From the IMG/VR virus record IMGVR_UViG_3300009702_000014, positions 1 through 62,444 of that record: a stretch of DNA of 62,444 bases, one strand, 5' to 3'. The position numbers and the translations under genes were made by a program. The notes beneath the pieces are model-generated. The model saw only the letters and a list, made by a program, of their open reading frames with translations. It was not told where the DNA came from and ran no database searches. Shown here piece after piece: positions 41,345 through 48,541 of this stretch (positions within the stretch are counted from its first letter, which is position 1; each line of letters begins with the position of its first letter). The stretch comes from a virus.

Positions 41345-41590
41345 ATGAGCGAAACCAAGGAAGTTCCCACTGTTGACAACCTCCACGGGCATTATATTTC
41401 CCTGGCGATGATTATGTACGGCGGCGGTTTCATGAAGCACCTTGGGGAAGCTTTGGCAGTGGCCGACGCTCATAACTACCGGCTCATTGTTGCTACCTGG
41501 AGGCTGCAAATCAATCACTGTATCGAGATTTGGTGGAGACGGAACGGGTGCCAAATGAACCAAAGCGACATTAGGAAGGATTTGGGATAG
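41345..41590 (+). CDS. Small hypothetical protein, leaderless
   Basis: An 81-residue protein. MIMYGGGFMKHLGEALAVAD reads as a helix, and the Trp-rich IEIWWRRNGCQ is its most unusual part. Function is unknown. Confidence 0.72.
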   Translation: MSETKEVPTVDNLHGHYISLAMIMYGGGFMKHLGEALAVADAHNYRLIVATWRLQINHCIEIWWRRNGCQMNQSDIRKDLG

Positions 41591-41598
41591 CAAAAATG

Positions 41599-41617
41599 CC
41601 GGGAATCAAATCCCGGC
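41599..41617 (+). terminator. Intrinsic terminator
   Basis: GCCGGGA atcaa TCCCGGC-like stem, then GTTCTTTT. Confidence 0.8.
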
Positions 41618-41623
41618 GTTCTT

Positions 41624-41641
41624 TTGTGAAAACTTTCACGA
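41624..41641. repeat. Boundary palindrome copy 17
   Basis: TTGTGAAAACTTTCACGA, directly after the terminator. Confidence 0.85.
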
Positions 41642-41654
41642 TTTTTCTTGTGGG

Positions 41655-41674
41655 CTTGTGAAATAATTCACGAG
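41655..41674. repeat. Boundary palindrome copy 18
   Basis: CTTGTGAAATAATTCACGAG, 14 bases after copy 17. The pair separates the plus gene from the convergent minus gene. Confidence 0.9.
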
Positions 41675-41772
41675 CAGTAAAAAGGGGCTTTCTTCCTTTT
41701 CCGCGTCCCGTTCCGCGTACTTGGGTTTACTCGCCCGGACTTGACACATATTAGCACATACTATTGAGCCTG

Positions 41773-42021
41773 TCAATCACTCCCAGCCACGGACAGCACG
41801 GCACGGTTGGTATTTTGACTCAGCAAACGTGCACCGCCCAAATCCCAGTAAGTCCCGAAGTGAGCGCCAAGTGTACGGAGGCTAGGCCATTCCCCATCCT
41901 CCGACAGAAGGTGAAGGTAGTACTTAGTGAAGCCGTAGTAATTCTCGATACGCTCCACCACAATGTCATGACCGTTGATATTCTCTTGCCTATGAGGGTT
42001 AGACACAAACTCTGGCTTCAT
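41773..42021 (-). CDS. Small hypothetical protein, leaderless
   Basis: An 82-residue protein (NINGHDIVVERIENYYGFTK) with many aromatic residues. Function is unknown. Its promoter is the clearest P2 example on the minus strand. Confidence 0.75.
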   Translation of the reverse strand: MKPEFVSNPHRQENINGHDIVVERIENYYGFTKYYLHLLSEDGEWPSLRTLGAHFGTYWDLGGARLLSQNTNRAVLSVAGSD

Positions 42022-42026
42022 GACTT

Positions 42027-42051
42027 ACTATAGAACGGGGCTAAATGAGAA
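42027..42051 (-). promoter_or_regulatory. P2-type promoter, leaderless gene
   Basis: On the minus strand, TTCTCATTTAGCCCCG then TATAGT, five bases to the ATG. Confidence 0.78.
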
Positions 42052-42059
42052 TGATGAAC

Positions 42060-42218
42060 TCACTCCTCTTCATCCAAAAATCCCATTAGCAAGTCCTCTT
42101 CCCCATCCAAAAAGCTCAGCAAGTCGGGAAGCAAATCCCTTGTGACAATGAAATCCAACACAAGGAGAAGCAAGGATGCACTCTTCCGATACCTGTTTAG
42201 AATCTCTTGTTCGGTCAT
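42060..42218 (-). CDS. Small acidic protein
   Basis: A 52-residue protein with a hydrophobic, Leu-rich middle (SASLLLLVLDFIVTRDLLPD) and an acidic tail. A GATACT box lies eight bases before the ATG. The Leu-rich part could be an amphipathic or membrane helix. Confidence 0.6.
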   Translation of the reverse strand: MTEQEILNRYRKSASLLLLVLDFIVTRDLLPDLLSFLDGEEDLLMGFLDEEE

Positions 42219-42261
42219 ATGTAGAGAGTATCCTCTTAGTAGATGAAAAACATTAGAGAAA

Positions 42262-42297
42262 TTCTCTCACAATTCTTATATAGCCCCGCGCTAAACT
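42262..42297 (+). promoter_or_regulatory. P2-type promoter, leaderless gene
   Basis: TTCTCTCACAATTCT, TATAGCCCCGCGC, TAAACT, six bases to the ATG. Confidence 0.75.
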
Positions 42298-42303
42298 ACG
42301 TAC

Positions 42304-42495
42304 ATGCCTAAGGAATGGTTGTCCTCAAAGCCCGACAAATACAACGACAATCCCCGTGCGGAATACGTTATCCTGTATCGCACGGAGGACGTTGGAGAGT
42401 GCAAGATGCAAGTGTCTAAGGAGCTGCTTATGGACATGGTTGCTACGATTCTCATGGCGAGCGGGGAAGTTACCGCCGTCATGCCCCGGTACTAA
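42304..42495 (+). CDS. Small hypothetical protein, leaderless
   Basis: A 63-residue protein with a strand (AEYVILYRTEDVG) and a C-terminal helix (KELLMDMVATILMAS). Function is unknown. Two bases separate it from the next gene. Confidence 0.75.
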   Translation: MPKEWLSSKPDKYNDNPRAEYVILYRTEDVGECKMQVSKELLMDMVATILMASGEVTAVMPRY

Positions 42496-42497
42496 AT

Positions 42498-42701
42498 ATG
42501 ACTCGACGTGAAAAGCTGGAATACTTTGCCGCCATCATCTATGGTCACATTCTCCAAAGTGAGGATGATGTAAGCAATGGTCGCTATAGTTGTGATGAGG
42601 ACCGTGCTGGAGTAGCGGTGTCGGGAGCAGTTGCCGTTATTGACGCTGTAAACTCCCTTCCTTTCGATGTATTACATTGTAACAACATTCCAAACTCTTA
42701 A
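42498..42701 (+). CDS. Small hypothetical protein
   Basis: A 67-residue helical protein (REKLEYFAAIIYGHILQSED) of unknown function, translated from the same message as the previous gene. Confidence 0.72.
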   Translation: MTRREKLEYFAAIIYGHILQSEDDVSNGRYSCDEDRAGVAVSGAVAVIDAVNSLPFDVLHCNNIPNS

Positions 42702-42710
42702 GGAGAAAGC

Positions 42711-43475
42711 ATGAGTAACTATATCACAGCATACAAAGCTGTGCGGCTGGACATGACCAGCCATTATGACCGCAAGACGCCCTGGGAGCCCGGCGTGCCG
42801 GTGCGCGTGGAGAATCCCGACTCGCCCACCGAGAATGGGTGTGGGCGCGGCATCCACGTTAGCCGCACGCTGCTCGGCACCATCAGGCACCAGTTCAGCC
42901 CGAGCGAGTACCTGACGGTCGAGGTAGACTCCAGGCACATCATCCAGGAGACCGAGAAACTGAGGGTGTCGGAATGCCTGCCCGTGCGGGTGCTCTCCGC
43001 GGAAGAACAGGATGCGCTTGCCGGGTTCCGGTTGTGGGAGGCGAATCACCCCGTCAACCCGTTGCTGGTGGAGGGCGCGGAATTGCCGGACGAGGACTTG
43101 CGGCGCCTACTCGCAGATTGGGCCTCGGTCCGGGGCTCGGACTTGGTCTGGGCCTCAGTCCGGGGCTCGGACTTGGTCTGGGACTTGGTCTGGGGCTCGG
43201 TCGGGGCCTCGGTCTGGGACTTGGTCCGCGACTTGGTCCGCGACTTGGTCCGCGACTTGGCTTTTACCTCGGTCCGGGACTCGGCCTGGGCTTACGCTTG
43301 CTCGCTATTCCCCAATGTCACGTCCTGGAGGGGAACCGACCGCGAGCACCCGTGGGACAGCCTACGCGCCCTATGGCTCGCCGGGTACGTACCCTCGCTC
43401 GACGGAACTACATGGAGGCTGCACCGAGGGCCGGAGGCTAAAGTGGTGCTGAGCGTGCCAGCGACACTTCAATGA
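42711..43475 (+). CDS. DUF7666-like protein with pentapeptide-style repeats
   Basis: A 254-residue protein. The first 80 residues ([36 protein letters not shown]) resemble a domain I know from actinobacteriophage proteins. Residues 137-192 are a run of five-residue units ([31 protein letters not shown]). The segment 130-195 may form a pentapeptide-like helix that mimics DNA, but the repeat differs from the classical consensus. Base composition is much richer in G+C than the surroundings, suggesting recent acquisition. AAGGAG is present. Confidence 0.78.
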   Translation: MSNYITAYKAVRLDMTSHYDRKTPWEPGVPVRVENPDSPTENGCGRGIHVSRTLLGTIRHQFSPSEYLTVEVDSRHIIQETEKLRVSECLPVRVLSAEEQDALAGFRLWEANHPVNPLLVEGAELPDEDLRRLLADWASVRGSDLVWASVRGSDLVWDLVWGSVGASVWDLVRDLVRDLVRDLAFTSVRDSAWAYACSLFPNVTSWRGTDREHPWDSLRALWLAGYVPSLDGTTWRLHRGPEAKVVLSVPATLQ

Positions 43476-43515
43476 CGAGATTATCAATCCTACTTCCTTG
43501 GATAAAGTCTAATCC

Positions 43516-43540
43516 TTCTCATAGAAGGGCCTGATAGGAT
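43516..43540 (+). promoter_or_regulatory. P2-type promoter
   Basis: TTCTCAT, 12 bases, TAGGAT, six bases to the ATG of the frameshifted basic gene. Confidence 0.6.
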
Positions 43541-43546
43541 AAAGAC

Positions 43547-43710
43547 ATGGGAAAGACAAAGCGGTACCACGTTGGCACAATCGAACCGGATTCAACCTGC
43601 CGAAGGGGCATGAATTTGGTAAGGGGCGCGGAACTCGCATCCTTAGGGATAAGCGTTCCAAGCGGGGCAAGGAACGTCAGGCTATCAAAAACGAGTTGAG
43701 AGGTTATTGA
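43547..43710 (+). CDS. Small basic phage protein, interrupted by a frameshift
   Basis: The promoter-proximal ATG opens MGKTKRYH, but after about eight codons the protein-like sequence continues in another frame: RWHNRTGFNLPKGHEFGKGR, then an Arg/Lys-rich tail ending at TGA 43710, which overlaps the next ATG (TGATG). That coupling and the composition argue that the second frame is the real product, so one base has been gained or lost near 43570. The product would be about 54 residues and nucleic-acid binding. Confidence 0.6.
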
Positions 43711-43913
43711 TGGAAAAGAGGACACCGATGCCTGACCTCGACAAGCTGGAGCGTCTTGCACTGAAGGTCCGGGAAGTTGAGAATCTTCCTAAGACGCGAG
43801 AAAACGACCCTATGCGCTTTGCCGCATGGCGTGCCCTGTACACATCCTTGGACGCCGACGTGGTACTGGCCCTCATTCGGCGCATCCGAGAACAAGGCCG
43901 AGTAATCGCCTAG
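43710..43913 (+). CDS. Small helical protein
   Basis: A 67-residue protein (LDKLERLALKVREVENL, then WRALYTSLDADVVLALI) of unknown function, coupled to the preceding gene by TGATG. Confidence 0.73.
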   Translation: MEKRTPMPDLDKLERLALKVREVENLPKTRENDPMRFAAWRALYTSLDADVVLALIRRIREQGRVIA

Positions 43914-44011
43914 ATGGATACCTTTTTCACCGACACGATGCACGAACTACTTTCGGAGAAGTGACTGTATGGTGTGGCGCCTGCTCGTCATTGACAGCGT
44001 GGCGTTCTGGG

Positions 44012-44031
44012 CTTGTGAAAAGTTTCACAAA
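44012..44031. repeat. Boundary palindrome copy 19
   Basis: CTTGTGAAAAGTTTCACAAA just before a terminator. Confidence 0.88.
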
Positions 44032-44036
44032 GAAAT

Positions 44037-44058
44037 CCCCAGGCTCTAGAACCTGGGG
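44037..44058 (+). terminator. Intrinsic terminator
   Basis: CCCCAGG ctctagaa CCTGGGG; here the hairpin follows the palindrome instead of preceding it. T-run weak. Confidence 0.6.
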
Positions 44059-44259
44059 TGTGGCCCAAGAAACAACAGGGTCATGACTCCCTGAGGGGCC
44101 AGAGCGGAGGTTTCCCGGATGTGGGCTGAGGGTGCGACCCTAACTCCCGTCCGCTCATGAACCAAGTATAGCAGTTCCAGGATGAGAGGCATGAGAGTAC
44201 TTCCCTCATCATTTTCATAAAGCCCCGCGCTATTATTAGTCAAGAAAGGGAGGCACCAA

Positions 44260-44601
44260 ATGTCCCGTTACGCGCAAATCCTGGAAACCGGTGACGTGAA
44301 TATTCTCAACCTGGAAACTCTGGAGGACTTGCAGGGCGCTGTCGGTGGGTTTATCGAGGCGATTCCAGTGCAGCCGGGTGCTTCCCTCCCTCAGACTCTT
44401 ACCGTGTACGGTAATGAGGAAGGTCGGCTAATTGGCATGGATATCAATGTCCTTGCTACTCGGGTATTGAACTTCCCTTACCCGCTCGTGGGGCCGGTTA
44501 TCATCGGTGGGCCGTTGAACGACGACGGCGAAAGCACAAACCTCCCTGCCTCTTGGGCTAACTACCTTCAAAGCCTCTCTGTGCAGATTGTTGTGCTCTA
44601 A
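44260..44601 (+). CDS. DUF3846-like protein
   Basis: A 113-residue protein. LEDLQGAVGGFIEAIPV, VYGNEEGRLIGMDINVLAT and VGPVIIGGPLNDDG match the order of motifs in DUF3846, small proteins common in phages and plasmids with unknown role. This gene has a leader with AAAGGGAGG, a TATTAT box and AGCCCCGCGC upstream. Confidence 0.8.
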   Translation: MSRYAQILETGDVNILNLETLEDLQGAVGGFIEAIPVQPGASLPQTLTVYGNEEGRLIGMDINVLATRVLNFPYPLVGPVIIGGPLNDDGESTNLPASWANYLQSLSVQIVVL

Positions 44602-44604
44602 CAC

Positions 44605-44629
44605 TTCTCATTCCAGGAAGGGATACCAT
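44605..44629 (+). promoter_or_regulatory. P2-type promoter, leaderless gene
   Basis: TTCTCAT, 12 bases, TACCAT, five bases to the ATG. Confidence 0.68.
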
Positions 44630-44634
44630 AAGTC

Positions 44635-44802
44635 ATGGACGACTTCGATATCGGCCCGCAGATTGATGAGCACCTTGAAGCAGAGTACGAGGGCGAATGG
44701 GAGGATGATTTTCCTCTCTACCTGGAATACCCCGGTGAGGAACCCATGTTTCAACACTCGGATGGATTCGGGTACAACTTCGAGGAAGAATGGGGCGAGT
44801 GA
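44635..44802 (+). CDS. Small highly acidic protein, leaderless
   Basis: A 55-residue protein of which roughly one third is Asp or Glu (DEHLEAEYEGEWEDDFPLYL). Such small acidic phage proteins often mimic DNA, but that is inference. The stop lies in the loop of a GGCGAG/CTCGCC hairpin. Confidence 0.75.
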   Translation: MDDFDIGPQIDEHLEAEYEGEWEDDFPLYLEYPGEEPMFQHSDGFGYNFEEEWGE

Positions 44803-44811
44803 AAACTCGCC
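44794..44811 (+). terminator. Hairpin with the stop codon in its loop
   Basis: GGCGAG tgaaaa CTCGCC; TGA in the loop, same design as at 39763. Confidence 0.65.
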
Positions 44812-44819
44812 TTGTCTCT

Positions 44820-44838
44820 TTGTGAAAAGTTTCACAAG
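44820..44838. repeat. Boundary palindrome copy 20
   Basis: TTGTGAAAAGTTTCACAAG, 17 bases after the stop and downstream of the convergent minus gene. Confidence 0.92.
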
Positions 44839-44867
44839 ACAAAATAAAAGGCCACTTTCGTAGCCCT

Positions 44868-45215
44868 CTAGTAACGTTGACTGTATCTGATATTAGGCCG
44901 TCCAGTTTTCGAGTCAAGCATGTCGCATTCTACGCGGTAACTAAAATCTGCTCCGAAGTCCCCCTCACTCGGAATAACACCAACACTCAGAAAATCCATC
45001 TGTGCCGCATTCTCGTGCCGGTATTCATTCGCCAGAAAGACAACGAATTTTGCCGCGAGGTAAGGGGCGTCGGAGAAGCGCGTGTCTCCCGTTTCCGCCT
45101 CTACCGTGTCAAAGAATCGTTCAAACAAGGGAAGCATTTCCTCAGGGTAGCCGTCCCAGTGCTTATAGATTCGCCCACCGTCGGGGCCAAACGTAACCGT
45201 ACAGGGAGTAGACAT
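44868..45215 (-). CDS. Hypothetical protein
   Basis: A 115-residue alpha/beta protein (TVTFGPDGGRIYKHWDGYPE, YLAAKFVVFLANEYR). Similar sequences occur in many phages and plasmids without assigned role. It has a leader with AAAGGGG. The TATACT promoter shares the plus-strand ATGAGG...ATGAG region near 45255. Confidence 0.77.
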   Translation of the reverse strand: MSTPCTVTFGPDGGRIYKHWDGYPEEMLPLFERFFDTVEAETGDTRFSDAPYLAAKFVVFLANEYRHENAAQMDFLSVGVIPSEGDFGADFSYRVECDMLDSKTGRPNIRYSQRY

Positions 45216-45278
45216 TGTTTCCCCTTTCGTTGCTTAAGTATAGGCCAGACAACTATGAGGATTATGAGCCAGGGGTGG

Positions 45279-45298
45279 CTTGTGAATTTTTTCACAAA
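45279..45298. repeat. Boundary palindrome copy 21
   Basis: CTTGTGAATTTTTTCACAAA, followed by a CCGGGCTTG/CAAGCCCGG hairpin at 45304-45331. Confidence 0.88.
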
Positions 45299-45341
45299 CC
45301 TCTCCGGGCTTGCACCTTAACACAAGCCCGGATTAAAATTG

Positions 45342-45530
45342 TCAGCCCACACGGCGCTTGAGAACGACCGCTCCGTTGTTGGTTGTATGAGTAGTGTGAG
45401 GGTAGGAAAGCTTCTCGATGCGGCCCGAAGGCGGAAGGAACGTACCATCCGGGCGGCGATTCTGAGCGACCGTATTGATTCGTCCGTCGGAAACGTGGAA
45501 CGCAATATGAGGCTTGTTCAGTCGGAACAT
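45342..45530 (-). CDS. Small basic hypothetical protein
   Basis: A 62-residue protein (MFRLNKPHIAFHVSDGRIN, then a basic end). The ATG has GAAAGGAAGG upstream and a TAAACT box with TTCTCAT; those signals favour this strand over the longer plus-strand frame across the same DNA. Function is unknown. Confidence 0.7.
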   Translation of the reverse strand: MFRLNKPHIAFHVSDGRINTVAQNRRPDGTFLPPSGRIEKLSYPHTTHTTNNGAVVLKRRVG

Positions 45531-45579
45531 TTTTCCTTCCTTTCGATTCTTAGTTTAGCCCGAGAATTTATGAGAAGGG

Positions 45580-45783
45580 TTAGAAGGCATGCTCCGGTCG
45601 GTAGTATTCTGCCATATCTTCAGGAATCTCATTATCCCTAAGGTATTGTTCGGCCTCTTTCTGGTCACCCCGGAAGTAGGCGTGGTAGCCGTTTCTATCA
45701 CAAATATGATAGTGGCCTTTCTTTAGCTTTTCGATAAACCCCACCGGGTTCTTATCCTTATCATAAACGGTGTGCGGAATCAT
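45580..45783 (-). CDS. Small hypothetical protein, leaderless
   Basis: A 67-residue protein (HYHICDRNGYHAYFRGDQKE) of unknown function. TAGGAT lies six bases before the ATG, preceded by TTCTCAT. Confidence 0.73.
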   Translation of the reverse strand: MIPHTVYDKDKNPVGFIEKLKKGHYHICDRNGYHAYFRGDQKEAEQYLRDNEIPEDMAEYYRPEHAF

Positions 45784-45817
45784 GTTTATATCCTATTCTA
45801 TAGATGTATGAGAAGGA

Positions 45818-46295
45818 TTAGTAATTCTGCTGTACCGTTACAGGCATATGGCACTTTACACAGATACCCCCGCGATACCTAGCTGTAAGGCGGTTAATGT
45901 ACCCAAGGATTCCATGATTAGGACATACAACAGTATATTTAGCTGTAGCAGCACGTACCTCTTTAACTAAGTCCTTGGGCACGCTTTCCGCTGTGCGGTG
46001 AGGGTCGGCCCCGATACGCCGACATGCTTGCTTCCAAACTGCATCATGGCCGTGTCCTGGAGTCAGGGCGTGGGCAATCTCGTGCAGAACGGTGTCTCTA
46101 ACTTGCTCCTCGGGAAGATATTTAACCCAAACGGTAGAGGCGGATGCGGGCGGGCACTAAATCCCCCGCCCCGTCGTACCTGTAGGAACAGTCCCCAAGG
46201 GCACCTTTGCGCGACGAGTATTCGAATTTAACGTACCCCAAACCGTGCTCGTTCATAAGCTTACGGGCGAGTTTCGCTGCATCCGTCTTTTTCAT
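45818..46295 (-). CDS. SprT-like zinc metalloprotease, interrupted by a frameshift
   Basis: The leaderless ATG (TATCCT six bases before it) opens KKTDAAKLARKLMNEHGLGY in a frame that stops at 46122. The rest is in another frame: YLPEEQVRDTVLHEIAHALT with HExxH, then GHDAVWKQACRRIGA and a zinc-ribbon-like end with CPNHG and CVKCH. Together they give a 150-160 residue SprT-like protein, the fold of DNA-protein crosslink proteases. The frames join around 46135-46150 by a one-base shift. It is either broken, frameshift-regulated or mis-sequenced. Confidence 0.75.
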
Positions 46296-46333
46296 GTCTC
46301 TAGGATAGACTTTCTTTTTATGAGATTTATTAG

Positions 46334-46366
46334 TCTCACAATTCTTAGAATCCCCGCGCCTATACT
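46334..46366 (+). promoter_or_regulatory. P2-type promoter, leaderless gene
   Basis: TCTCACAATTCTTAGAAT, CCCCGCGCC, TATACT, six bases to the ATG. Confidence 0.75.
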
Positions 46367-46372
46367 TAATCC

Positions 46373-47068
46373 ATGAACGAGGGACTGAGAGTTACCCTAA
46401 AGCCGACCGGCAATAAAAAGCTCGTGGGGGACAATAAGCGTCTGCCCTTCTACGCTACCTATCGTGAGGTTGGTATGTCTTGTCCTAGCACGTGCGCCCT
46501 GTTGAACAACGGGTGCTATGCACAGTTTGGACATGTTGCAATCCAAATGCACGGGCAGTATTCCGATAATGACGGCGACATTTTCCTCCGGGAATTGAAC
46601 CGCATTCCTCAGGGTGCCGCACTCCGGCTGCACGTGTCCGGGGACGTTATGCGGGACGGTGGCAAGGACGGTAGCAACGTCCTGGATGTTGAATACCTGA
46701 ATGCACTAATCGAAGGTGCTAAGCGGCGTCCTGACGTTAGCATGTACGGGTACACTCACGCATGGCGGCAAATCGACCGTAACGAATTCGTGTTTCCCTC
46801 CAACCTGACGTTGAATGCGTCGTGTGACACGCAAGAGGACGTGGCAGAGGCGCGGGCAGCGGGCTGGGATACCACCACGGTTGTTCCGGCCGAGACTCCA
46901 GGCAAGCGTTACGGGGACACGGTGGTATGCCAGAATAAGACGACGGGCCTCACGTGTGACAAGTGCCGCCTGTGCTTCAAGTCTAACCGCTCCCTCACGG
47001 TTGCGTTCAAGGCCCACGGGGTTAGCAAGCGTAAGGTGTCAAAAAGGGCTAGCCTACCTACCGCATGA
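46373..47068 (+). CDS. Conserved cysteine-rich phage protein, leaderless
   Basis: A 231-residue protein. GMSCPSTCALLNNGCYAQFG near residue 34, ALRLHVSGDVMRDGG near 82 and LTCDKCRLCFKS near 195 give two cysteine clusters that could hold a metal or iron-sulfur cluster. The first resembles the GCYA phrase of Gp37/Gp68-type phage proteins. I know the family from actinophages but no activity. It is among the longest genes of this region. Confidence 0.75.
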   Translation: MNEGLRVTLKPTGNKKLVGDNKRLPFYATYREVGMSCPSTCALLNNGCYAQFGHVAIQMHGQYSDNDGDIFLRELNRIPQGAALRLHVSGDVMRDGGKDGSNVLDVEYLNALIEGAKRRPDVSMYGYTHAWRQIDRNEFVFPSNLTLNASCDTQEDVAEARAAGWDTTTVVPAETPGKRYGDTVVCQNKTTGLTCDKCRLCFKSNRSLTVAFKAHGVSKRKVSKRASLPTA

Positions 47069-47139
47069 ACAAGCCTACTCTCATAAACCTCACGAAGCTC
47101 TAGGGTATAATACTAACATAGGAAAGGAGCGGGAAAATA

Positions 47140-47367
47140 ATGACTAACGTCAGAGAAAACCGCCGAATCCTTAAGGAAGCACAGAGTCAAGGTGTGATTG
47201 TCCGGTTTGTGTACCATACGAAGAGCACGGGGGAACTTGTGCCGCGTGTTGGTACCGTCCGGGAGTTCACCGACGAGAATCATGTTGTCCTGAATGACTT
47301 GGGTCACGACGGCGCGATTCGGAGTGCAATCCTTGACAGGATTCATGGTAGCGTCCGAATCGGATAA
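47140..47367 (+). CDS. Small SH3-barrel-like protein
   Basis: A 75-residue protein. VIVRFVYHTKSTGELVPR, GTVREFTDENHVVLND and a final RIHGSVRIG suggest a five-strand barrel like the WYL fold core. It could bind nucleic acid. It has a leader with GAAAGGAGC and a GGTATAATAC box upstream. Confidence 0.7.
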   Translation: MTNVRENRRILKEAQSQGVIVRFVYHTKSTGELVPRVGTVREFTDENHVVLNDLGHDGAIRSAILDRIHGSVRIG

Positions 47368-47380
47368 TCTACCACAACTT

Positions 47381-47399
47381 GCCACTTATAAGAAGTGGC
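47381..47399 (+). terminator. Hairpin after the SH3-like gene
   Basis: GCCACTT ataag AAGTGGC, thirteen bases after the stop; no T-run directly after it. Confidence 0.55.
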
Positions 47400-47406
47400 T
47401 CAGGGC

Positions 47407-47426
47407 CTTGTGAAATATTTCACGAG
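47407..47426. repeat. Boundary palindrome copy 22
   Basis: CTTGTGAAATATTTCACGAG, followed by GTCTTTTTT, so this copy could also act as a terminator. Confidence 0.9.
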
Positions 47427-47505
47427 GTCTTTTTTCATGGCCCGGTTAAATTCATAAACCTCATTTAGGAAAAGGCTACAATAAGGAAGTCGAAAGGAGC
47501 TTTAC

Positions 47506-47886
47506 ATGGAACGCAACATTACTTGTAAGGTCTGCGGTGCTGAGTTTTACCACAAGCAGGAAGGACGTGGCCGTCCTCCCACGAAGTGTCCCACGTGCCG
47601 TACTGTCAAGGCGGGTGCTCCGAAGCGGCGTGGCCGTCCCCCGAAGAAGGTTGTGACGGTGGGTACGGGCGAGCACGTCCTGGTCCCTGTGGCCGGTCCT
47701 ATCGAAGCGGGCGATACTGTGGTGCGTCCCCTGGATATGTTCAAGAGCCGAGAAAGTGCCATCAAGTATGCTACCCCGTTCCGGGTTATCGCGGTGACGG
47801 ATACCGAGGCGTTGCTGGATTTCGAAAAGAATGGCGCTATCGTAGCCCTGGAAAAGCTGGTCAAGGTGGCGCTCCAGGGGGCATGA
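47506..47886 (+). CDS. Zinc-ribbon and AT-hook-like DNA-binding protein
   Basis: A 126-residue protein. ITCKVCGAEFYHK and PTKCPTCRTVK form a four-Cys ribbon; RGRPPT and RRGRPPKK are AT-hook cores. The C-terminal 70 residues (AIKYATPFRVIAVTDTEALL) look like a small beta barrel. It is a good candidate for a phage transcription or replication factor. It has GAAAGGAGC before the ATG. Confidence 0.8.
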   Translation: MERNITCKVCGAEFYHKQEGRGRPPTKCPTCRTVKAGAPKRRGRPPKKVVTVGTGEHVLVPVAGPIEAGDTVVRPLDMFKSRESAIKYATPFRVIAVTDTEALLDFEKNGAIVALEKLVKVALQGA

Positions 47887-48158
47887 TTAGCCTATCCCCT
47901 TACGTGATGCAAGAGTTGGGTGCCGATGGTACAGTCGTCGGTACCCATATTAAGGTTCGGGTAGTCAACGGCACACGGGCTAGGTTTGTGGGGGATTTTG
48001 AGATTGTAGCAGAAGCGTTGTCTAAGTGTCGCCCGGAAAACGTTCTAGACTTCCTGAGGACTAACAAAGGCCCCTGTGAGGACGTAGAGAAGCAAGGGGC
48101 CATGCTCTGTGGTGTGTATTACAGCCCCGCTCAGTTTTCTCATGAAGAAGCAGGATAG
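47883..48158 (+). CDS. Hypothetical protein
   Basis: A 91-residue protein (VVGTHIKVRVVNGTRARFVG) of unknown function. Its ATG overlaps the previous stop (ATGA), so it is co-translated with the AT-hook protein. Its last codons hold TTCTCAT of the next promoter. Confidence 0.75.
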   Translation: MISLSPYVMQELGADGTVVGTHIKVRVVNGTRARFVGDFEIVAEALSKCRPENVLDFLRTNKGPCEDVEKQGAMLCGVYYSPAQFSHEEAG

Positions 48159-48166
48159 GATGAGTC

Positions 48167-48523
48167 ATGGAATCTTTTGAAGTTACCCAACAGGATGAAG
48201 GTATGGTGGTATCCACGTGGGACGTGTTTGTCCTCGTGTTCACAGGTCGGGGTATCAGCATTTATGACGTTGACGGCCTCCAGACGGAACCTAAGTTGGA
48301 GGTTGCATGGGGATTCGAGTGTGACGGCGTAGAAGATGCCTTTGTCGAGTCCGAACACGGCGAAAGCCGACTCTATATGAGCGCCCTTGTGGATGGTGGT
48401 ACGCTGTCCGTAGAAGTTAAGCGGAGCGACGTTGGCTTTATCATCGACGTGTTCGAGGATGATGAATGCCTGTTCACCTATCCCATTTGGGACTCCGACA
48501 TTGGGATTGACAGTGAGGAATAG
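48167..48523 (+). CDS. Acidic hypothetical protein, leaderless
   Basis: A 118-residue acidic beta-rich protein (VFVLVFTGRGISIYDVDG, FECDGVEDAFVESEHGE). TAGGAT, overlapping the previous stop, ends five bases before the ATG. Function is unknown. Confidence 0.75.
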   Translation: MESFEVTQQDEGMVVSTWDVFVLVFTGRGISIYDVDGLQTEPKLEVAWGFECDGVEDAFVESEHGESRLYMSALVDGGTLSVEVKRSDVGFIIDVFEDDECLFTYPIWDSDIGIDSEE

Positions 48524-48541
48524 ATAAGGTACACTAACAGT

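Noticed and set aside
42974-43452. Long overlapping ORFs in other frames of the GC-rich gene, rich in Gly/Leu or Arg/Ser
   Set aside because: High G+C reduces stop codons in all frames; composition is low-complexity and the main frame has the ribosome binding site.
43914-44049. Two micro-ORFs of 16 and 26 residues
   Set aside because: Neither has a ribosome binding site, and the second passes through a palindrome copy.
44046-44243. 65-residue minus-strand ORF
   Set aside because: It overlaps a terminator and the P2 promoter of the DUF3846-like gene and has no start signals.
45339-45641. 100-residue plus-strand ORF
   Set aside because: Start signals support the opposite-strand 62-residue gene, and this ORF lacks any.
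45998-46231. 77-residue plus-strand ORF
   Set aside because: It lies antisense to the SprT-like coding sequence, which has recognisable motifs.
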